Shown: positions 1 to 8,971, numbered from the stretch's first letter. The stretch: 64,000 nt of DNA from an uncultured Gemmatimonadota bacterium (GCA_902826615.1 CADEFN010000004.1:372001-436000); one strand, 5' to 3'. Made by a program: numbers and translations. Notes: generated by a model from the sequence alone, not told the origin.

Positions 1-969
1 CGCGGCGTCGAACCCCTGGTCATTGCGCAACCTGACTCACCGCTCGTCAGGCGCGTGAGTGGGGCCGGTCTTGCCGCCAGCGTGGTGCGCATGCGCGCGG
101 ACTGGGACCTCGCCGCGGTACGACGCATTCGGTCATCACTCCGCACCTGGCGACCCGACGTTGTGCATGCCCACGATGCGCGCGCCCATGCGCTCGCACT
201 CGCCGCGCTCACCGGACTGCGTCACATCCCCCTCGTCGTCACACGACGGGTGCAGTTTGTACCACGCGGCCGCATCAAGTATGGCTCACGCGTCGCTCGA
301 TTCATCGCCATCTCCGGCGCCGTCAAAAGCGCCATGCAGGAGGGCGGTGTCCCCGCTGACCAGATCGACATCGTCTACTCGGGTGTCCCGGCACCGCAGG
401 TGGACACTCCGCGAAACTGGCGCGCCGAGATCGGGTGGCCTCACGACGCTGTCATCTGCGGTATCGTGGGCGCCATGACCCAGGAGAAAGGGATCGATGT
501 CCTCCGCCGCGTGGCCGACTCGGTTTCGAGCGCAGCGCGGGAACGCTGCCGGCTGGTTTTCCTGGGCGGGCACGCCAAGGGCGCGGTACAGATTGGGCAG
601 ATCGAGGGGTACCGAGCGGGATTCGTCGACGAAATCCACGCCGCCATGGCCTCCCTCGACGTCCTCTGGCATCCGTCGAGCGCCGAAGGGCTCGGCACCA
701 GCGTGATCGACGCCATGGCGCTCGGGGTCCCACCCATCGCCTTTGCCGTTGGTGGTCTCCCCGAACTGATCGAGTCGGGGGTCACCGGCCTCCTGGCCCC
801 TCCCGGTGACGTGCAGGCCTTCGCCGACGCCGCGTCGAGGCTCGCCCTCGACACCGGACTTCGTGGCCGGCTCGGGGCCGCTGGACGCCCCCGCGCCGCC
901 CATTTTGGCGTCGATCAGATGGTGGACGGCACCGCCGACGTCTACACCACAGTCCTGCGCGGTAGATAG
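1..969 (+). CDS. Glycosyltransferase family 4 (partial, 5' end outside window)
   Basis: The reading frame is open from base 1, so the gene starts upstream and only the C-terminal ~322 residues are visible. The visible part has the GT-B/GT4 layout: an acceptor-domain remnant, a linker, then the nucleotide-sugar donor domain with the E-G-L-G-T-S-V-I-D-A-M-A loop and the VGGLPELI motif followed by G-x-TGLL-x-PPGD, which is the family signature. It presumably transfers a sugar from a nucleotide donor to a lipid or glycan acceptor. A family 2 glycosyltransferase follows 28 bp downstream, so the two probably act in one envelope-glycan or glycolipid pathway. The substrate cannot be read from the sequence. 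Confidence 0.9.
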   Translation, partial: RGVEPLVIAQPDSPLVRRVSGAGLAASVVRMRADWDLAAVRRIRSSLRTWRPDVVHAHDARAHALALAALTGLRHIPLVVTRRVQFVPRGRIKYGSRVARFIAISGAVKSAMQEGGVPADQIDIVYSGVPAPQVDTPRNWRAEIGWPHDAVICGIVGAMTQEKGIDVLRRVADSVSSAARERCRLVFLGGHAKGAVQIGQIEGYRAGFVDEIHAAMASLDVLWHPSSAEGLGTSVIDAMALGVPPIAFAVGGLPELIESGVTGLLAPPGDVQAFADAASRLALDTGLRGRLGAAGRPRAAHFGVDQMVDGTADVYTTVLRGR

Positions 970-997
970 TACCGCTTCGTTTTTCGCCCGCTGGTGT

Positions 998-1822
998 ATG
1001 AACGACCGGGCGCCTCCCCTAGCTTTCCTCTGTCCCAGCCAGCGCAAGGCCGTGCTCTACATCTGCATACCCGTCCACAACGAAGCCCCGACCATCGGGG
1101 TGCTCCTCTGGAAGCTCCGGTCGGTTTTTCAGGAGTACTCCCGGGAGCACGAAGTCATCGTCTTCAACGACGGGAGCACTGACGCGACCGCGGAAATTCT
1201 CGCGGGATACGAAGCGGCCCTCCCGTTGACGGTCATCGGCTCCACCACGCAGGTCGGTTACGCCCGCGCCCTCACCGAGCTGTTTGCCACCGCCTCACAG
1301 CGCACACGATACGCGCGACGCGACGCGGTCATCACCATGCAGGGTGACTTCACCGATCTCCCGGAACGCATTCCCGAGTTCGTGAAGCGATTTGAAGGTG
1401 GCGCCGACATCGTCGTCGGTGAACGGCATGAGACACCGTCCCCTGAGGGGCAGGAACCCCCGGTGCCGGTCAAGCGGATGCAGCGGCTGGCCTCCTGGGC
1501 GCTCAAACCCTTTGTGCGCACACCGGGCATCGCCGATCCATTCGGCACCTTTCGTCTCTATCGCGTCTCCGTGATCCGCGATGCGCTCAAGGCGGCAGGG
1601 GAAAAGCCCCTCGTACAGACCAATGGCTGGGCGGCCAATGTCGACCTCCTGCTCTCCCTCGTGCCGCACGCGCGGCGAGTGGAGAGCGTAACACTCGAGC
1701 CCCGCTACGATCTGCGTCCGCGTCCTTCGCGCGTCCGCCCGTTCGCCGACGCGTGGGCCCTCTTTCACTATGGCCGGAGCGCGCGCAGCCGCTCGCTTAC
1801 GGAGCTTCCGGCCAAGCCGTAA
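998..1822 (+). CDS. Glycosyltransferase family 2 (dolichol-phosphate-mannose-synthase-like)
   Basis: The N-terminus has the GT-A strand YICIPVHNEAPTI, then VIVFNDGSTDAT, and a metal-binding region around MQGDFTD. This is the typical order for GT2 enzymes of the DPM1/GtrB type that use UDP- or GDP-sugars. There is no C-terminal membrane segment, so this is the soluble form, about 274 residues. I chose the ATG at 998; a GTG at 1052, just before the conserved first strand, is an alternative. It lies 28 bp after the GT4 gene and 1 bp before the DUF3108 gene, so the three are likely one transcript. The acceptor is unknown. Confidence 0.88.
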   Translation: MNDRAPPLAFLCPSQRKAVLYICIPVHNEAPTIGVLLWKLRSVFQEYSREHEVIVFNDGSTDATAEILAGYEAALPLTVIGSTTQVGYARALTELFATASQRTRYARRDAVITMQGDFTDLPERIPEFVKRFEGGADIVVGERHETPSPEGQEPPVPVKRMQRLASWALKPFVRTPGIADPFGTFRLYRVSVIRDALKAAGEKPLVQTNGWAANVDLLLSLVPHARRVESVTLEPRYDLRPRPSRVRPFADAWALFHYGRSARSRSLTELPAKP

Positions 1823-1823
1823 C

Positions 1824-2597
1824 ATGGCCCGCTCATGGCGCGCAGGGCTCGGCCTGCTCGCAATCGTTTGCTTCCCCGGCGTGATGGGAGCACAGACGGC
1901 CACCACCGCGCCTACCGCCACGCCCATGGCCGTTCCGTTCGCCCTCGGCGAGCGCCTCACCTACGACCTGCGCTTCGGCAAGCTCAAGGTAGGCGAAGGC
2001 ACCATGGAACTCATCGACACCGAGCAGATCCGCGGGCGCGATGCCTGGCACACGCGGTTTCGCATTCGAGGTGGGGTGCCATTCTATCGGGTCGACGACG
2101 TACTCGAGAGCTGGATCGATCGCGAACACTTCCACTCCCTGCGTTTTGTCCAGGACCTCGAAGAGGGGGGAAAGGTCCGCGAACGCCGCTTCGAGATTTT
2201 CCCCGACCGCAAAGTGTTCCGCGAAGGAGATGGCGCCGAAGAAGCGAGCGTGGAAAGTCCCCTCGACGACGGTTCCTTTTTGTACTTCGTCCGCACCCTC
2301 CCCCTCGAGGTGGGGCAGACCTACCAGTTCGACCGCTACTTCCGGCCCGACCGCAACCCGGTGGTGGTCAAGGTGCTGGGGCGCGAAACCATCCGGGTGC
2401 CCGCCGGTACGTTCAGCACCATCGTCATCCAGCCGGTGATCAAGTCGAAGGGGATCTTCTCCGAGAAGGGTGAGGCACGCATCTGGCTCACCGACGACGA
2501 GCGGCGCATCATGGTGCAGATGAAAACGAAGACGAAAATCGGATCCCTCAACCTGTACCTCACATCCATCCGTCCGACGCCCCCCGCGACCCGTTAG
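1824..2597 (+). CDS. DUF3108 family exported protein
   Basis: The start at the ATG at 1824 gives a signal peptide (MARSWRAG, a hydrophobic stretch, then an AQTATT cleavage region). The mature part matches DUF3108: an early PFALGERLTYDLRFGKLKVGEGTMEL, a middle with FYRVDDVLESWID and a late RIWLTDDERRIMVQMK. The family is periplasmic, predicted all-beta, and has no proven activity. It starts 1 bp after the preceding glycosyltransferase stop, so it is co-transcribed and probably an envelope factor. The stop codon TAG is itself inside a copy of the CGTTAGGC octamer (2592-2599). Confidence 0.85.
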   Translation: MARSWRAGLGLLAIVCFPGVMGAQTATTAPTATPMAVPFALGERLTYDLRFGKLKVGEGTMELIDTEQIRGRDAWHTRFRIRGGVPFYRVDDVLESWIDREHFHSLRFVQDLEEGGKVRERRFEIFPDRKVFREGDGAEEASVESPLDDGSFLYFVRTLPLEVGQTYQFDRYFRPDRNPVVVKVLGRETIRVPAGTFSTIVIQPVIKSKGIFSEKGEARIWLTDDERRIMVQMKTKTKIGSLNLYLTSIRPTPPATR

Positions 2598-2617
2598 GCG
2601 AAGCCGATCTCGCCCGG

Positions 2618-3547
2618 GTGCGCACGATTCCCGTGGTGCAGCGCCCCAGCAAGGTTCGCGCTGAAGAGTTTGCCGCCGCACCATACCCTGGCCGTTCGTT
2701 CGCGGACTTTCTGGGGGGTCTTCCCGACATCCTGGTCGCTCGCGACTTTCGCAAGGTGGTGGCCGCCATTGCCGACGCCCATCGCGACGGTCGCGCCGTC
2801 ATTGCCATGCTCGGCGGGCACATCGTGAAAACGGGGCTCGCCCCCGTGCTGCTCGATCTCATGCGACGGGGGATCATCTCCCACCTCGGCATGAATGGGT
2901 CGGCCGCCATTCACGACTACGAGATGGCGCGATTCGGTGCTACATCGGAGGATGTTGCAGCCGGTTTGCGTGACGGCTCATTCGGGATGGCCGAGGAGAC
3001 GGGGCGTGAGCTCAACGAGGCCTTCATTCGCGGGCAGGAGTCGGGCTGGGGAATGGGCGAAGCCGTCGGCCGCGCGCTCTCCACCCACCCGGCCCTCGCC
3101 CACCCCGAACTCTCGATCCTCCTCGGCGCACACCGTCTCGGCGTGCCCGCCACTGTCCACGCCGCGTTAGGCGCCGAGATCATCCATCAGCACCCCGCGG
3201 CCAGCGGAGCCGCCATCGGCGACACCAGTCATCGCGATTTCCGTCGCCTGGCGCATTCCATCATCCGTCTGCATGACGGTGGTGTGGTGCTCAACCTGGG
3301 CAGCGCCGTCATCATGCCCGAGGTCTTTCTCAAGGCACTCACGGTGGCACGCAACCTCGGCGAGGGGCGCCCCACCCATTTCACCACCTGCGATCTCGAC
3401 ATGTCGCGCCACTACCGCCCGCGCATGAACGTGGTCCAGCGGCCCGTGCTGGCCGGTGGTCAGGGCTTCGAGATCACCGGGCACCACGAAATCATGGTGC
3501 CCTTGCTGGCGTGGGCCGTGGTCGAGGAGCTCGCCGCACGGGGATAG
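2618..3547 (+). CDS. Deoxyhypusine-synthase-like protein (function uncertain)
   Basis: A 309-residue soluble protein with a GTG start, 20 bp after the DUF3108 gene. Key blocks are a nucleotide-binding-like AMLGGHIVKTGLAP, then GMNGSAAIHDYEMA, G-A-T-S-E-D-V-A, and the late FTTCDLDMSRHYRPRMNVVQRP and ITGHHEIMVPLL. I relate this to the deoxyhypusine synthase superfamily from memory of bacterial homologues annotated that way. The eukaryotic active-site lysine region is not recognisable, so the assignment is weak. Bacteria lack eIF5A, so a hypusine role is unlikely; homospermidine-type chemistry on polyamines or another NAD-linked reaction is conceivable. The gene itself is secure. Confidence 0.6.
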   Translation: MRTIPVVQRPSKVRAEEFAAAPYPGRSFADFLGGLPDILVARDFRKVVAAIADAHRDGRAVIAMLGGHIVKTGLAPVLLDLMRRGIISHLGMNGSAAIHDYEMARFGATSEDVAAGLRDGSFGMAEETGRELNEAFIRGQESGWGMGEAVGRALSTHPALAHPELSILLGAHRLGVPATVHAALGAEIIHQHPAASGAAIGDTSHRDFRRLAHSIIRLHDGGVVLNLGSAVIMPEVFLKALTVARNLGEGRPTHFTTCDLDMSRHYRPRMNVVQRPVLAGGQGFEITGHHEIMVPLLAWAVVEELAARG

Positions 3548-3548
3548 C

Positions 3549-3570
3549 GGGGCCGGTCGGTGCCGGCCCC
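3549..3570. terminator. Bidirectional hairpin between convergent genes
   Basis: A perfect 8-bp GC stem (GGGGCCGG at 3549-3556, CCGGCCCC at 3563-3570) with a 6-nt loop lies between the + strand gene ending at 3547 and the - strand peptidase ending at 3583. There is no strong T tract on either side. Confidence 0.55.
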
Positions 3571-3582
3571 TGGTGGTGCTCT

Positions 3583-5148
3583 CTACTGCACGGCGCCGGG
3601 CTTGGGTCGAGAGGTGCGATTCCCCAGCACCACACCCATGCGATACATCAGGTCGCCGATACGCGCCATCTTGTCGTAGTCGATCAGCGCCGCCTCGTCC
3701 GTCACCTGGTGATACTGCGGATGCAGCCCCGTGGTGAAGAAGACAATCGGGATCCCCTTCTTCGCGTAGTTGAAGTGGTCGCTGCGATAGTAGATGCGCT
3801 CGGGGTGGGTGGTCGTGTCCCACTCGCGGTTGAACGCAAAGGGTTTGGCGCCGGTGGTGTTCACCGAATCGAGCACCGCACCCAGCACACTGCTTTGGCC
3901 ATCCGGCGCCGCCCCCGGCCCAACGACGTACAGCGAGTCGGCCCCGTTACGTCCGATCATGTCGGCATTGAGCTGTGCCACGATCGAATCGAGCGGAACG
4001 GTGGGCGTGTTGGTGTAGGCTTCGGAGCCAAACAGGCCCTTTTCCTCCCCGATGTGCCAGACAAACAGCGCCGAACGTTTGGGACGTGGTCCCTGCATCC
4101 ACGACCGCGCCAATGCGAGGAGTGTCACACTCCCCGAACCGTCGTCATCGGCGCCATTGTTGATCGAATCGCCGTTGACGGCGCTGCCGATTCCCACATG
4201 GTCATAGTGCGCGCCATAGGCCACGTAGGTGTTGCGCAGCTTGGGGTCGCTCCCACGCACGATACCCACCACGTTGTAGCCATTGAACACCGCTGGCTGC
4301 TCGCTGTAGCTGGCCACCAGGCGTGTCCCTGCCGCGAGTGTCGTGCCACCGCTGGGCCAGCCAGCCGGGAGCAACGCCGACCCGCGAAGCGGCGCAACTG
4401 CGACCATGGGGAACGGACGCGGACGGCTATCGGCAGCGATCGGCTTGCCATCGGAAAGCTCGATCTGCACCCCGGCAAACTGCCCGGCAGCCTGCGTGTA
4501 GACCGTATCCGGCAGCAGAAGCACCACCGCGGCCGGCTGACGCATGATCACAGCACCAAGCCGGTTGAAAATTGACTGCGGGTTCTCGAGCTCCTTGCGC
4601 TTGGCTTCGTCGAGCCCCGGAGGAGCCGTGCCGGCAATCACCACCACCTTCCCGGCCACGTTGAGCCCGGCGTAGTCGTCGCGCTTCAGGTCCTTGTCGA
4701 CCAGACCATACGACGCAAAAACGACGTCGGCGTCCACGCTGTTCTTGGGGAGGGGCGCGCCCGGCCCAAGCGCCGTGAGAAACGCGATGTCGCGTTCAAA
4801 GGTCAGGGGCGTACTTCCTGCCGCCGTCGTGATCCGAAGCGCGCCCGGCGTCACCGCCGTCCGTTTCATCGGCACGCGGTGGAAGTACCCGCTATCACCC
4901 CCCGGCTCCACGCCGAGCTGGGCGAGACGGGTCGCCAGCCACCGCGCCGCCTTGTCGGCGTACGGGGTGCCTGTCTCGCGCCCGCCGAAGGAATCAGCGG
5001 CAAAGACGAAGAGGTCTCGGCGGAGCTCCGCAGCGGTCGGGGCCACCGGTGACGCCGCGGGAGCCGTCTGCACTGTGGTGCCTGGCGTGCTACAGGCCGC
5101 TGCCAGGGTGACAAGCGGAACCGCGATCCAGCGTGTGGAGAGATGCAT
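3583..5148 (-). CDS. M28 family zinc metallopeptidase, lipoprotein
   Basis: 521 residues. The N-terminus is a lipoprotein signal with lipobox L-A-A-A-C near residue 20, so it should be anchored in the envelope facing the periplasm or surface. A PA-like insert (around FASYGLVDKDLKRDDYAGL) precedes the catalytic domain. Zinc ligands of the M28 fold are present: AHYDHVG (near residue 315), GADDDGSG, HIGEEKG, NADMIGR and SDHFNYAKKG, followed by a late QYHQVTD histidine. M28 enzymes act as aminopeptidases or carboxypeptidases. It is monocistronic, convergent with the gene to its left. The specific substrate cannot be inferred. Confidence 0.92.
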   Translation of the reverse strand: MHLSTRWIAVPLVTLAAACSTPGTTVQTAPAASPVAPTAAELRRDLFVFAADSFGGRETGTPYADKAARWLATRLAQLGVEPGGDSGYFHRVPMKRTAVTPGALRITTAAGSTPLTFERDIAFLTALGPGAPLPKNSVDADVVFASYGLVDKDLKRDDYAGLNVAGKVVVIAGTAPPGLDEAKRKELENPQSIFNRLGAVIMRQPAAVVLLLPDTVYTQAAGQFAGVQIELSDGKPIAADSRPRPFPMVAVAPLRGSALLPAGWPSGGTTLAAGTRLVASYSEQPAVFNGYNVVGIVRGSDPKLRNTYVAYGAHYDHVGIGSAVNGDSINNGADDDGSGSVTLLALARSWMQGPRPKRSALFVWHIGEEKGLFGSEAYTNTPTVPLDSIVAQLNADMIGRNGADSLYVVGPGAAPDGQSSVLGAVLDSVNTTGAKPFAFNREWDTTTHPERIYYRSDHFNYAKKGIPIVFFTTGLHPQYHQVTDEAALIDYDKMARIGDLMYRMGVVLGNRTSRPKPGAVQ

Positions 5149-5233
5149 CAGTGTTGGTGTTGGAGAGCTGGCACAAATATCCCGCCGCGAAACCTAGTGG
5201 AGCGCATGGAGGCGGCCCCGATGGAAAGCGAAA

Positions 5234-5259
5234 CGGGTCGATCCCGGAGGACCGACCCG
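5234..5259 (-). terminator. Rho-independent terminator of the small membrane protein gene
   Basis: Stem CGGGTCG/CGACCCG (5234-5240 and 5253-5259). On the - strand it is followed by TTTCGCTTTCC. It sits 27 bp downstream of the small gene on the - strand. Confidence 0.6.
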
Positions 5260-5285
5260 CTGCCGAGGCTTTCTGTTGTAGTCCT

Positions 5286-5513
5286 TTACATCGTTGCGGT
5301 GCCCGACCAGCGCTCCCGGAGCCTGCGCGCGGTGTCGGGACTGAAGATGCGAACCACCAGATAAATCAGCGCACCCACGATGGTCATAAAAATGGCCATC
5401 CGCAGGAAAACCAGCATCAGGGCGAAGAACGCACCGAAGATGCCGAAAAAGAGCTTGAGGAGAAACAGGCCCCCGACAGCGAAGAGCCCGATCATGAAGA
5501 CAGTGCGAAGCAT
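5286..5513 (-). CDS. Small two-helix membrane protein
   Basis: 75 residues with two hydrophobic segments (about residues 4-22 and 27-58, the latter likely one long or two short helices) and a basic tail TARRLRERW. There is no recognisable domain. The gene is real by its own terminator and its position in a gap between convergent and divergent neighbours. Possible roles such as a membrane stress protein or assembly factor cannot be tested here. Confidence 0.6.
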   Translation of the reverse strand: MLRTVFMIGLFAVGGLFLLKLFFGIFGAFFALMLVFLRMAIFMTIVGALIYLVVRIFSPDTARRLRERWSGTATM

Positions 5514-5772
5514 GGGAGACCTCTGGACGTGAACTGGATGAGCTTACGCGCCACCCCAGCGGAATGTTTCGCCCATTTCTGTCGCATCGACCGCTATCTG
5601 GAGCCACTATGACTTGGGACCGGACTTGCTTGTCGCAATCGAATACATAGACCTGAAGGCAGATTTCGTATCCTTCGAACTATATTTTTGACGGTTATCC
5701 ACCCACTTGCCAGACGGCACGAGCGCTAGATTGCCGCCTCCGCGAGCCTCTCCACGGCTCTCACAGAGACCC

Positions 5773-6687
5773 ATGGCCGAACCGCTTTACCAGATCATCG
5801 GACGCAAGAGATCCGAACCCCTCCCCGACCGAAAGCCCTCGTGGCTCAAGGTCAAGGCGCCGGGCGGATCCAACTATATCCGACTCAAGGGGCTCATGCG
5901 GGAGCTCAACCTCCACACCGTCTGTGAGGAGGCCCACTGCCCCAACGTCGGTGAGTGCTGGGAGCATGGCACCGCCACATTCATGATTCTGGGCGACGTC
6001 TGCACGAGGAACTGCGCGTACTGCGCGGTGAGTCACGGGCGTCCCCCGGAGTACGACATCGAGGAGCCGGCCCGCGTCGCGTCCGCCATCGCCCAGATGA
6101 ACCTGCGCCACGCGGTGATCACCTCGGTGGACCGCGACGACCTGCCTGACTTCGGCGCATACATCTTTGCCGAAACCATCCGGCAGATCCACCAGCGCAA
6201 CCCCGGCTGCTCGGTGGAGGTGCTGGTCCCGGACTTCCAGGGGAACGAAGACTCCATCCGCGCGGTGCTCGACGCCGCGCCGGAGATCTACAATCACAAC
6301 ACCGAGACCGTCCCGCGACTGTACAAGCGCGCCCGGCCCGGTGGGCGGTACGAGCGGGTAATGAAGATCTTCCGCTTTGCCAAGCAGGTTGCGCCGCAGA
6401 TCCCTACCAAGACCGGGATTATCCTCGGGCTCGGTGAGGTGGCTGAAGAGGTACTGGCGGTGATGCGTGACCTCCGCGAAGTGGATGTCGACATCCTCAC
6501 GCTCGGCCAATATCTCCGCCCATCCGACGATCACCTTCCGATCGACCGATACTATACCCCTGACGAGTTCCGCGCGCTGCGTGACGCGGGCCTGGCCATG
6601 GGATTCAAGCACGTCGAAGCGGGCCCGCTGGTCCGCTCCAGTTATCACGCCTGGGAACAGGTCCAGGCAGCAGGGATGGCCACCTGA
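5773..6687 (+). CDS. lipA: Lipoyl synthase LipA
   Basis: Radical-SAM enzyme that inserts two sulfurs into the octanoyl group carried by lipoyl domains (cytoplasmic). 304 residues from the ATG at 5773. The auxiliary cluster motif C-EEAH-C-PNVGE-C is followed by the radical-SAM motif C-TRN-C-AY-C, and the C-terminal RSSY motif supplies the serine ligand, so all features of an active LipA are present. It heads the 2-oxoacid dehydrogenase cluster, with lipB about 8.7 kb downstream. An AT-rich stretch at 5660-5690 with TATATT may hold its promoter. An in-frame extension upstream to 5707 lacks conserved residues. Confidence 0.97.
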   Translation: MAEPLYQIIGRKRSEPLPDRKPSWLKVKAPGGSNYIRLKGLMRELNLHTVCEEAHCPNVGECWEHGTATFMILGDVCTRNCAYCAVSHGRPPEYDIEEPARVASAIAQMNLRHAVITSVDRDDLPDFGAYIFAETIRQIHQRNPGCSVEVLVPDFQGNEDSIRAVLDAAPEIYNHNTETVPRLYKRARPGGRYERVMKIFRFAKQVAPQIPTKTGIILGLGEVAEEVLAVMRDLREVDVDILTLGQYLRPSDDHLPIDRYYTPDEFRALRDAGLAMGFKHVEAGPLVRSSYHAWEQVQAAGMAT

Positions 6688-6709
6688 CGACGGCGTACCG
6701 CCTCGTCAG
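6684..6709 (+). terminator. Hairpin overlapping the lipA stop codon
   Basis: CTGACGA (6684-6690) pairs with TCGTCAG (6703-6709), with a further GGC/GCC inner stem. The TGA stop of lipA lies in the left arm. No T tract follows, so it may only attenuate transcription. Confidence 0.4.
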
Positions 6710-6837
6710 AGCCACTTCATAGGTACACGGACGGCGCACCCGCGCGGCAATAGGCCGCCAGGTTCGCCCGCAGGTCGACCCTCACTTCCCGCTGCGCGCC
6801 GTGCACAGCGGGCAAACGACGGATCGCTGCCACCACT

Positions 6838-7857
6838 ATGGCCAGAAAGAAAACCGACGCCCCGGCCGACCCCGGCCTGGGGGCCACCGACGCCGCACAG
6901 CGGCGCGACCTCCTGCGCTCCATGCTCCTGCAACGCCGCTTTGAGGAGCGCTGCGCGGAAGCCTACGCGTTAGGTCGCATCGGGGGCTTCTGTCATCTCT
7001 ACATCGGGCAGGAAGCCTGCGGCACCGGCATCATCTCGATGCTGCGCCCCGACGACTACGTCATCACCACCTACCGCGACCACGGGCAGGCCCTCGCCCG
7101 AGGCATCTCGGCTCGTGCGGTGATGGCCGAGCTCTTCGGCCGCAGCGATGGCTGTGCGCGCGGCAAGGGCGGGTCCATGCACCTCTTCGACCGCAACACC
7201 AACTTCCTGGGTGGCCACGGCATCGTGGGTGGCCATGTACCGATCGGCACTGGCGTTGGGTTTGCCATCAAGTACCGCGGTGGCGACCAGGTGATTGCCT
7301 GTTTCATGGGCGAATCGGTGGTGAACACCGGAGCCTTCCACGAAGCCCTCAACATGGCCGGGCTTTGGAAACTGCCCGTGGTCTACATCATCGAGAACAA
7401 CCGGTACGGCATGGGCACCGCGCTCGAGCGCGCCTCGGCCATTCACGACATCTATCAGCGCGGCGCCGCCTACGACATGCCGCGGGGTGTCGTCGATGGG
7501 CAGGACGTGCTGGCGGTACGCAAGGCCATGGGTGAGGCCATCCACCGGGCCCGTACTGAATCGATGCCCACCCTGCTCGAAGTGCGGACGTACCGCTTCA
7601 TGGGACACTCGATGTCCGACGCCGTCAGTGGGACGTACCGTACCAAGGCCGAACTCGAGGAGTACATGCAGCGCGATCCGATCAACGTGCTGCGCGCGCA
7701 CATGGAGACACAGGGAGAAATCGACGACACCCGCATGGCCGCGCTCGATGACGAGGTCAAAGCCGAAGTGCAGGACGCCTGGGATTTTGCCGAGGCCAGC
7801 CCCGAGCCGGCACCGGAGAGTTTGTGGGAAGACGTACTGGTGGAGACCACAACATGA
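6838..7857 (+). CDS. pdhA: Pyruvate dehydrogenase E1 component, alpha subunit
   Basis: 339 residues; the thiamine-diphosphate subunit that decarboxylates pyruvate (or a related 2-oxoacid) with the beta subunit encoded next. Conserved blocks: RFEERCAEAY at the start, IGQEACGTG, TTYRDHGQALARG, KGGSMHLF, then the ThDP/Mg region FMGESVVNTG...IENNRYGMGT and the later RFMGHSMSD. The usual G-D-G of the ThDP motif is G-E-S here, a conservative Asp to Glu change at a metal-ligand position. It lies 62 bp from pdhB, and that gap holds a 9-bp tandem repeat. Pyruvate is the likeliest substrate because E2 and E3 are adjacent. Confidence 0.93.
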   Translation: MARKKTDAPADPGLGATDAAQRRDLLRSMLLQRRFEERCAEAYALGRIGGFCHLYIGQEACGTGIISMLRPDDYVITTYRDHGQALARGISARAVMAELFGRSDGCARGKGGSMHLFDRNTNFLGGHGIVGGHVPIGTGVGFAIKYRGGDQVIACFMGESVVNTGAFHEALNMAGLWKLPVVYIIENNRYGMGTALERASAIHDIYQRGAAYDMPRGVVDGQDVLAVRKAMGEAIHRARTESMPTLLEVRTYRFMGHSMSDAVSGTYRTKAELEEYMQRDPINVLRAHMETQGEIDDTRMAALDDEVKAEVQDAWDFAEASPEPAPESLWEDVLVETTT

Positions 7858-7867
7858 TCGCTCGCAG

Positions 7868-7912
7868 CGTGCTTCCCGTGCTTCCCGTGCTTCCCGTGCT
7901 TCCCGTGCTTCC
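7868..7912. repeat. 9-bp tandem repeat, locus A (5 units)
   Basis: Five exact copies of CGTGCTTCC fill most of the gap between pdhA (stop 7857) and pdhB (start 7920). The same unit family recurs at six other boundaries in the window. Confidence 0.95.
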
Positions 7913-7919
7913 CTAAACC

Positions 7920-8900
7920 ATGCCTATAGTCACCTATCGCGACGCCCTCAATCAGGCGCTCCGGGAAGAAATGCAGCGCGACGATCGTGTCTTCCTCATG
8001 GGAGAAGAAGTCGCCGTGTACCAGGGCGCCTACAAGGTGTCCAAAGGCCTTCTGCAGGAATTCGGCGAGATGCGTGTGGTCGACACCCCGATCACCGAAC
8101 TCGGCTTCGCCGGGATTGGCGTCGGTGCGGCCATGGTCGGCCTGCGCCCCGTCATCGAGTTCATGACGTGGAACTTTGCCCTCCTCGCCATCGACCAGGT
8201 GGTCAACGCCGCCGCCAAGATGCTCTACATGTCCGGCGGGCAGTACAACATCCCGATGGTGTTCCGCGGGCCTAACGGTGCGGCACTCCAGCTCTCGGCG
8301 CAGCACTCGCAGGCCTTCGAGTCGTGGCTCGCGCACATCCCCGGACTCAAGGTGGTCTCCCCCGGCAATCCGTATGATGCCAAGGGACTCCTCAAGGCCG
8401 CCATTCGCGATGACAACCCCGTCATCATGTTCGAAGGCGAAATGATGTACAACATGAAGGGTGAGGTGCCCGACGAAGAGTACATCATCCCCATCGGCAA
8501 GGGTGACCTCAAGCGCGAAGGGGATCACTGCACCATTGTCACCTATGGCAAATCGATCAACCTGGCACTGCAGGTGGCCGACGCCATGGCCAAGGATGGC
8601 ATTCGCCTCGACGTCATCGACCTGCGCTCCATCCGCCCCATCGACACCGAGATGATTGCGGCCTCGGTCCGCAAGACCAATCGCGCCGTGGTGCTCGAGG
8701 AAGGGTGGGAGTTCTGCGGCGTGGGTGCACAAATCGTGGACTACATCCAGCGGGATTGCTTTGACGAACTCGATGCGCCCGTGGTTCGCGTCCACCAGGC
8801 CGACGTGCCCATGCCCTATGCCCGCAACCTCGAGAAGCTGGCGAAGCCCGATATGAACAAGACCATCGCCGCCGTGAAAAAGGTCATGTACCTGCCGTAG
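7920..8900 (+). CDS. pdhB: Pyruvate dehydrogenase E1 component, beta subunit
   Basis: 326 residues; completes the E1 active site with the alpha subunit. Typical elements: TYRDALNQALREEMQRD at the start, FLMGEEVAVYQGAYKVSKGLL, DTPITELGFAGIGVGAAM, the potassium/structural region FMTWNFALLAIDQVVN, GPNGAALQLSAQHSQ, and the C-terminal transketolase domain with DLRSIRPIDTEMI and VLEEGWEFCGVGAQI. The length is standard for the E1 beta family. It lies directly downstream of pdhA, and E2 follows after 78 bp. Confidence 0.95.
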   Translation: MPIVTYRDALNQALREEMQRDDRVFLMGEEVAVYQGAYKVSKGLLQEFGEMRVVDTPITELGFAGIGVGAAMVGLRPVIEFMTWNFALLAIDQVVNAAAKMLYMSGGQYNIPMVFRGPNGAALQLSAQHSQAFESWLAHIPGLKVVSPGNPYDAKGLLKAAIRDDNPVIMFEGEMMYNMKGEVPDEEYIIPIGKGDLKREGDHCTIVTYGKSINLALQVADAMAKDGIRLDVIDLRSIRPIDTEMIAASVRKTNRAVVLEEGWEFCGVGAQIVDYIQRDCFDELDAPVVRVHQADVPMPYARNLEKLAKPDMNKTIAAVKKVMYLP

Positions 8901-8943
8901 AGATCGCGGAGGCACGATGGCCATGCGTGCATCGTGCCACCCG

Positions 8944-8971
8944 CGGTCTGCCGTCTACCGTCTACCGTCAG
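8944..8971. repeat. 7-bp repeat (CCGTCTR) between pdhB and pdhC
   Basis: Units CGGTCTG, CCGTCTA, CCGTCTA and CCGTCAG run head to tail just before the pdhC start. The same heptamer forms the arms of the hairpin before lipB (15381-15406). Confidence 0.7.
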
